Shown: piece after piece, positions 60,749 through 64,000 of the stretch
How positions within the stretch are numbered: position 1 is the first letter of the stretch
Layout: every line of letters starts with the position of its first letter
Assembly: GCA_950295325.1 (NCBI GenBank)
Contig: OX485803.1
Coordinates: 75,097,554-75,161,553 of the forward strand
From: Polytrichum commune
Taxonomy: Eukaryota; Streptophyta; Polytrichopsida; Polytrichales; Polytrichaceae
Length of the DNA stretch: 64,000 nt
Direction of reading: 5' to 3'
Translations under genes and position numbers: made by a program
Notes under the pieces: generated by a model
Told to the model about the DNA's origin: nothing
The model's database searches: none
What the model saw: only the letters and a program-made list of their open reading frames with translations

Positions 60749-62109
60749 TAGAGGGTTGGTAGCAGGGCTTAGTGCGGTTAAAAAGGGTGGTGGTCCACAA
60801 GCCGTGAAGTGGTTAGTTTGGGGGTTGGTCACTACCACAACAACAAACAAAAAGGGCGGCCTTTGAGGGAAAGTGTTCAAAAATGGGGGAAAAGTGTTAG
60901 TTTCAAGAGATTCAAGCAAAGAATTGAAATATTCCAAGTCTAGATGATTCTTTAAAGGTGTCACGGCTATGAAGATGGAAATGTTCCCTCCGATGCTCAA
61001 CACAATTTAGAACACTCAACGATTTAATAGCAAGGAATCAAGAAGAGGACAATGATCTTTTTGGGTAGAATCTCAATGGAAATCTGAATGAATTTGTGCC
61101 GTAATTCAAGAATATGAAGGATAAGACGTCACAACCGAATGGCAGGCTCATGTGAGCAGTCTAGCATATTTGCATTTCACAAAGGGATGTTCACTAAATC
61201 CTTGGCGGCCAATTCCTTTTGTGGACATATAGCAATTCCTATGGGTTGAATAATGTTATGTGTTTGAAAAAGGATTGTTGTTTGGATAAGACATGTGTGT
61301 CTTAAGTAACTAAATGCAATTATTACAAAAGTGCTAAAATACACCCTAACCTCCCTAATATCATGCATGTGGCAACCAAAGTGCACGTGATATTGAGGTA
61401 TGCAGTGTTGACATGGATGCTTGATGATAGAGAATTTGTGTAGCATGTGACATTATGGAATAACACAAAGTCAACATTGCAATAATGACAATGTGGTGCA
61501 TGCGAGTGGGTGGTTTGAATTCTTTGGTGGATTCATGCAACGGCATAATTAAAATATATGGCATGCAAAATGTGACGACAAGGAGAGATTTAATTGAGCA
61601 CCACCGTACCCTAGAGTTTTAGGATATAAAAGAGGGAGTGACATTACAGAGGGTGACATTACAAAGGTTAGGGTGTACTAGCATGTTTTGTGGGCCCACG
61701 GTGAGTAGGAAGCAAAATGCAAGGCGCACATGTTCCATGCTTCTCACACTTTCATGTTAAATGTGGACTAACATGGAAACCATGTGTGAGAAATGTAACT
61801 CACACTTGTAAGTAGAGCCGTGTGGGGCCCAAAGGCTCAATGAGATACGGTTCCTAACCCATGAGTAAGAATGGTGTTCACAAAAAATACAACTCGTAAA
61901 GTTATCATCACGTGGAATAAATCAAACACAGACTTGTGGGAATAGGGTTTCATGGGACCTCTACATGGTCACCATGCATCTCAAGCCACATTGGCCAGCC
62001 AAGGATTTGTAAGCATATTATCATGACAAATCAAAGTTGTGCCAAATGTTGGTATTTTGATTCTCTTCTTGGAAAAGTGCTCCCTCAATTGAAAATAATA
62101 ATCCTCATT
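60749..62109. other. Non-coding sequence
   Basis: No gene recognised; several short open frames lack any domain. Nothing structured was seen apart from small direct repeats (GTGACATTACA twice near 61640-61665). Confidence 0.35.
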
Positions 62110-62325
62110 GGAGACCTTTCTCCTGTTCAATGAACGCAGAGAACTGGCTGCTAGTTGTAAATGAACCGGTTGAGTTTGCGGGATAATGAGTTGAAATTCA
62201 AGACTTCAGGAATTGTACCTAACAATCTAGAGAAATGTAGAGAGAATACTTCAAATATTAAAGAAAATTTGAAAGATGTCCACATGCAGTCAGTTGTATT
62301 TAGAAACACTAGGGTACTGAGGTTT
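62110..62325 (-). repeat. Interspersed repeat family B, inverted copy 4
   Basis: AGTTGTAAATGAACCGGTTGAGTT at about 62153 matches 36353-36375 and is the complement of the block at 43640-43665. The following sequence aligns loosely. Confidence 0.5.
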
Positions 62326-63431
62326 TGAAGTAACATCTTTTTTTGGTGACACTTATTTCTAATATTCAAGTTGTCGACAAGTGAGTGCAATGGTGCCATC
62401 AAGTAAGTCATTGTTAAAACGGATTAATCATATGTGGCATTACGTTGGAAATAGCAAAGGAGGCATAACACCTTATGTTGCATCATGGATAACCGTGATC
62501 AACATTAGGCCAACAGGCTCACATTCATGCCGGTACTTCGACAAAGGAGTTGTTTTTTCTTTTCTTTTTATAAAATAACACCACTTTAGCCATTCCTATT
62601 CATAATGGTGTAAGAAGGATGCAAGAACAATTTTAGAAGTGCTCCGACTTTGGCAATCACATTGGCTAATTGCAGATTTATCCACTAACAAAGCAATGGA
62701 AGAAGTGATCCACCACACCTTCATTTAATAGAAGATCCTCACCCGCATTAAGGTTGGTTTGGGGTGATTATCACTTAGCAATCCAACATTAATAGACCCC
62801 CCTCCCCCCCCCCCAAAAGGATACTAAAAGGCTCTTTCCTTAAGACAAATTTATGAATTTTTGTTGGTTTCATACGAATTTATTATTTTCGTTAAATTCT
62901 TTCTATAGACTTTGTATAGATTTTTTAATTTGTGATTTTTTTTTGAAATTTTTCCAAGCTACTTAACCTTCTTGAAATAGCAAAAGTTTTTGAAAGCGAC
63001 ACCTTGAAGCCTCAATATCTTAGGATCTCAACTAATTATGTCCAAAACTCGCCCTGGGCACTTCTCCCTTTGTAATGAAACATTTTTGTGCATAAGCATG
63101 AACAAGCGCAAACTTGAAATCAAAAAATAGTCATCCCCCTAGAATAGTAAATGTGATGTTTAAGATTTTGATTATTTCTCTTACTTTTCACTTTCCAACA
63201 TAGCCCACTAACCTTCACCCCTTGCACTTGTATCCCTTGCTTGGTTCATGCCGAACCACATTCCACCTCAGTGATGAATTTACCACCAATAATATTTTTG
63301 TGACCATCTTGAGAAGTCTGGATTCAACAAAGTGGGACAGCATGATAATTGTTACCGTATTAGTTTAAAGTATAAAGTTTAATAAACTATAAAGTAATAT
63401 TATGAGAGTTACCATAAAAGTTTCATAATAA
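62326..63431. other. Non-coding sequence
   Basis: Includes a C-run at about 62798-62813. No gene or defined repeat recognised. Confidence 0.35.
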
Positions 63432-63660
63432 GGGCCGGTTTACGCTACGGTGGAGAAGGCCTCCGGTCGGTCAAGAATGCTTGGCCAAGACATGGTTATA
63501 TGAGGCAAATGATGGATGTGCCGGAGAAGAATTAAAGGCAATAAAATATTTCTTAAGGAGTCTTGACCGGTTGAAGTCTAAACACCTAGAGGAGAAGTCC
63601 ACCGGAGAAGTCCACCGGTGAAGAGAAGTTCACCTAATGGTGAAGATTTTTTGTGATAAA
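63432..63660 (+). mobile_element. Second Harbinger-like copy, right end not seen
   Basis: 63432-63550 matches 31791-31910 nearly base for base (GGGCCGGTTTACGCTACGG, CAAGAATGCTTGGCCAAGAC), preceded by TAA, a plausible 3-bp duplication. After 63550 the sequence departs from the first copy, with repeated GAGAAGTCCACCGG. The matching right terminal repeat is not found before 64000, so the element is truncated, rearranged or runs past the window. 63661-64000 shows nothing identifiable. Confidence 0.65.
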
Positions 63661-64000
63661 AAACCATAATTCTCTACATTCACATTGTATCAAAAGATTT
63701 CAACAAGAATTGTGTAATATAATGTTCAATTTTATTCAAAAGATAATGAAAATTGCCAAATTGCCAATTGTCAAGTTTGGCCCATGTAGGAAATAAATGT
63801 CTCCTTGGGTGTTTAAGAATGAAGAGGGGAAAACCCATACACATTGGACAAAGCACTACTCTTTGGTATTATTTAAGACATGTTCTCCTCGTAATCATCC
63901 TCATCAATTTCTCTCTTCTTATCTTTGATCTTCAATCCTGGATAAACGAAGAAGAGAGATTTTATGCTCTCTTATGATCTTTATGGTTTTGAAGTATTTT

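Overview
This window looks like nuclear DNA of a land plant or charophyte alga. Its genes are split by many GT-AG introns, with coding exons of about 46 to 950 bp. Two encode plastid-type proteins: 15-cis-zeta-carotene isomerase and a cofactor-dependent phosphoglycerate mutase with a transit-peptide-like leader. Two others resemble basal-body or axoneme proteins: a kelch protein with SFI1-like tryptophan repeats, and a short IQ protein with a SPATA17-like spacing. That pairing points to a lineage with swimming sperm (charophyte, bryophyte, lycophyte or fern). The species cannot be named from the sequence.

Layout. 1-6752 (+): 3' part of a kelch/SFI1-like gene, 13 exons visible and cut by the left edge. 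7309-14905 (-): complete F-box/leucine-rich-repeat gene, tail to tail with the kelch gene, with a probable non-coding leader near 16.35 kb. 17.4-26.5 kb: transposon-dominated, with a 370-bp hairpin element, a complete but decayed Ty3/gypsy chromovirus (19263-24760, minus, tRNA-iMet primer site) and a hAT transposase relic. 27833-30305 (-): plastid-type phosphoglycerate mutase, 7 exons. 31-44 kb: no cellular gene found; it holds a PIF/Harbinger-like element split by a tRNA-derived SINE, a decayed HUH (Rep-like) endonuclease gene, and several families of short interspersed repeats. 44.68-46.13 kb: tandem array of about 360-bp units running up to the zeta-carotene isomerase gene (46186-49609, +). 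51106-51561 (-): IQ protein, with a 413-bp MITE immediately upstream of it. 52587-58115 (-): a young Ty1/copia element with 227-bp LTRs that look identical and a 5-bp target duplication. 58.7-64 kb: repeats only.

The host genes do not form a pathway. The isomerase acts in plastid carotenoid synthesis, the mutase in glycolysis, the F-box protein probably in ubiquitin-ligase substrate choice, and the kelch/SFI1-like and IQ proteins probably in centrin- or calmodulin-linked cytoskeletal structures.

Most notable are the copia element, whose primer site matches the anticodon loop of initiator tRNA rather than its 3' end and whose LTR ends are not TG/CA; the HUH-endonuclease relic; the SFI1-like/kelch fusion; and the tandem array abutting the isomerase gene. 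Exon boundaries were placed by eye from splice signals and reading phase; the junctions I could not settle are named in the entries.
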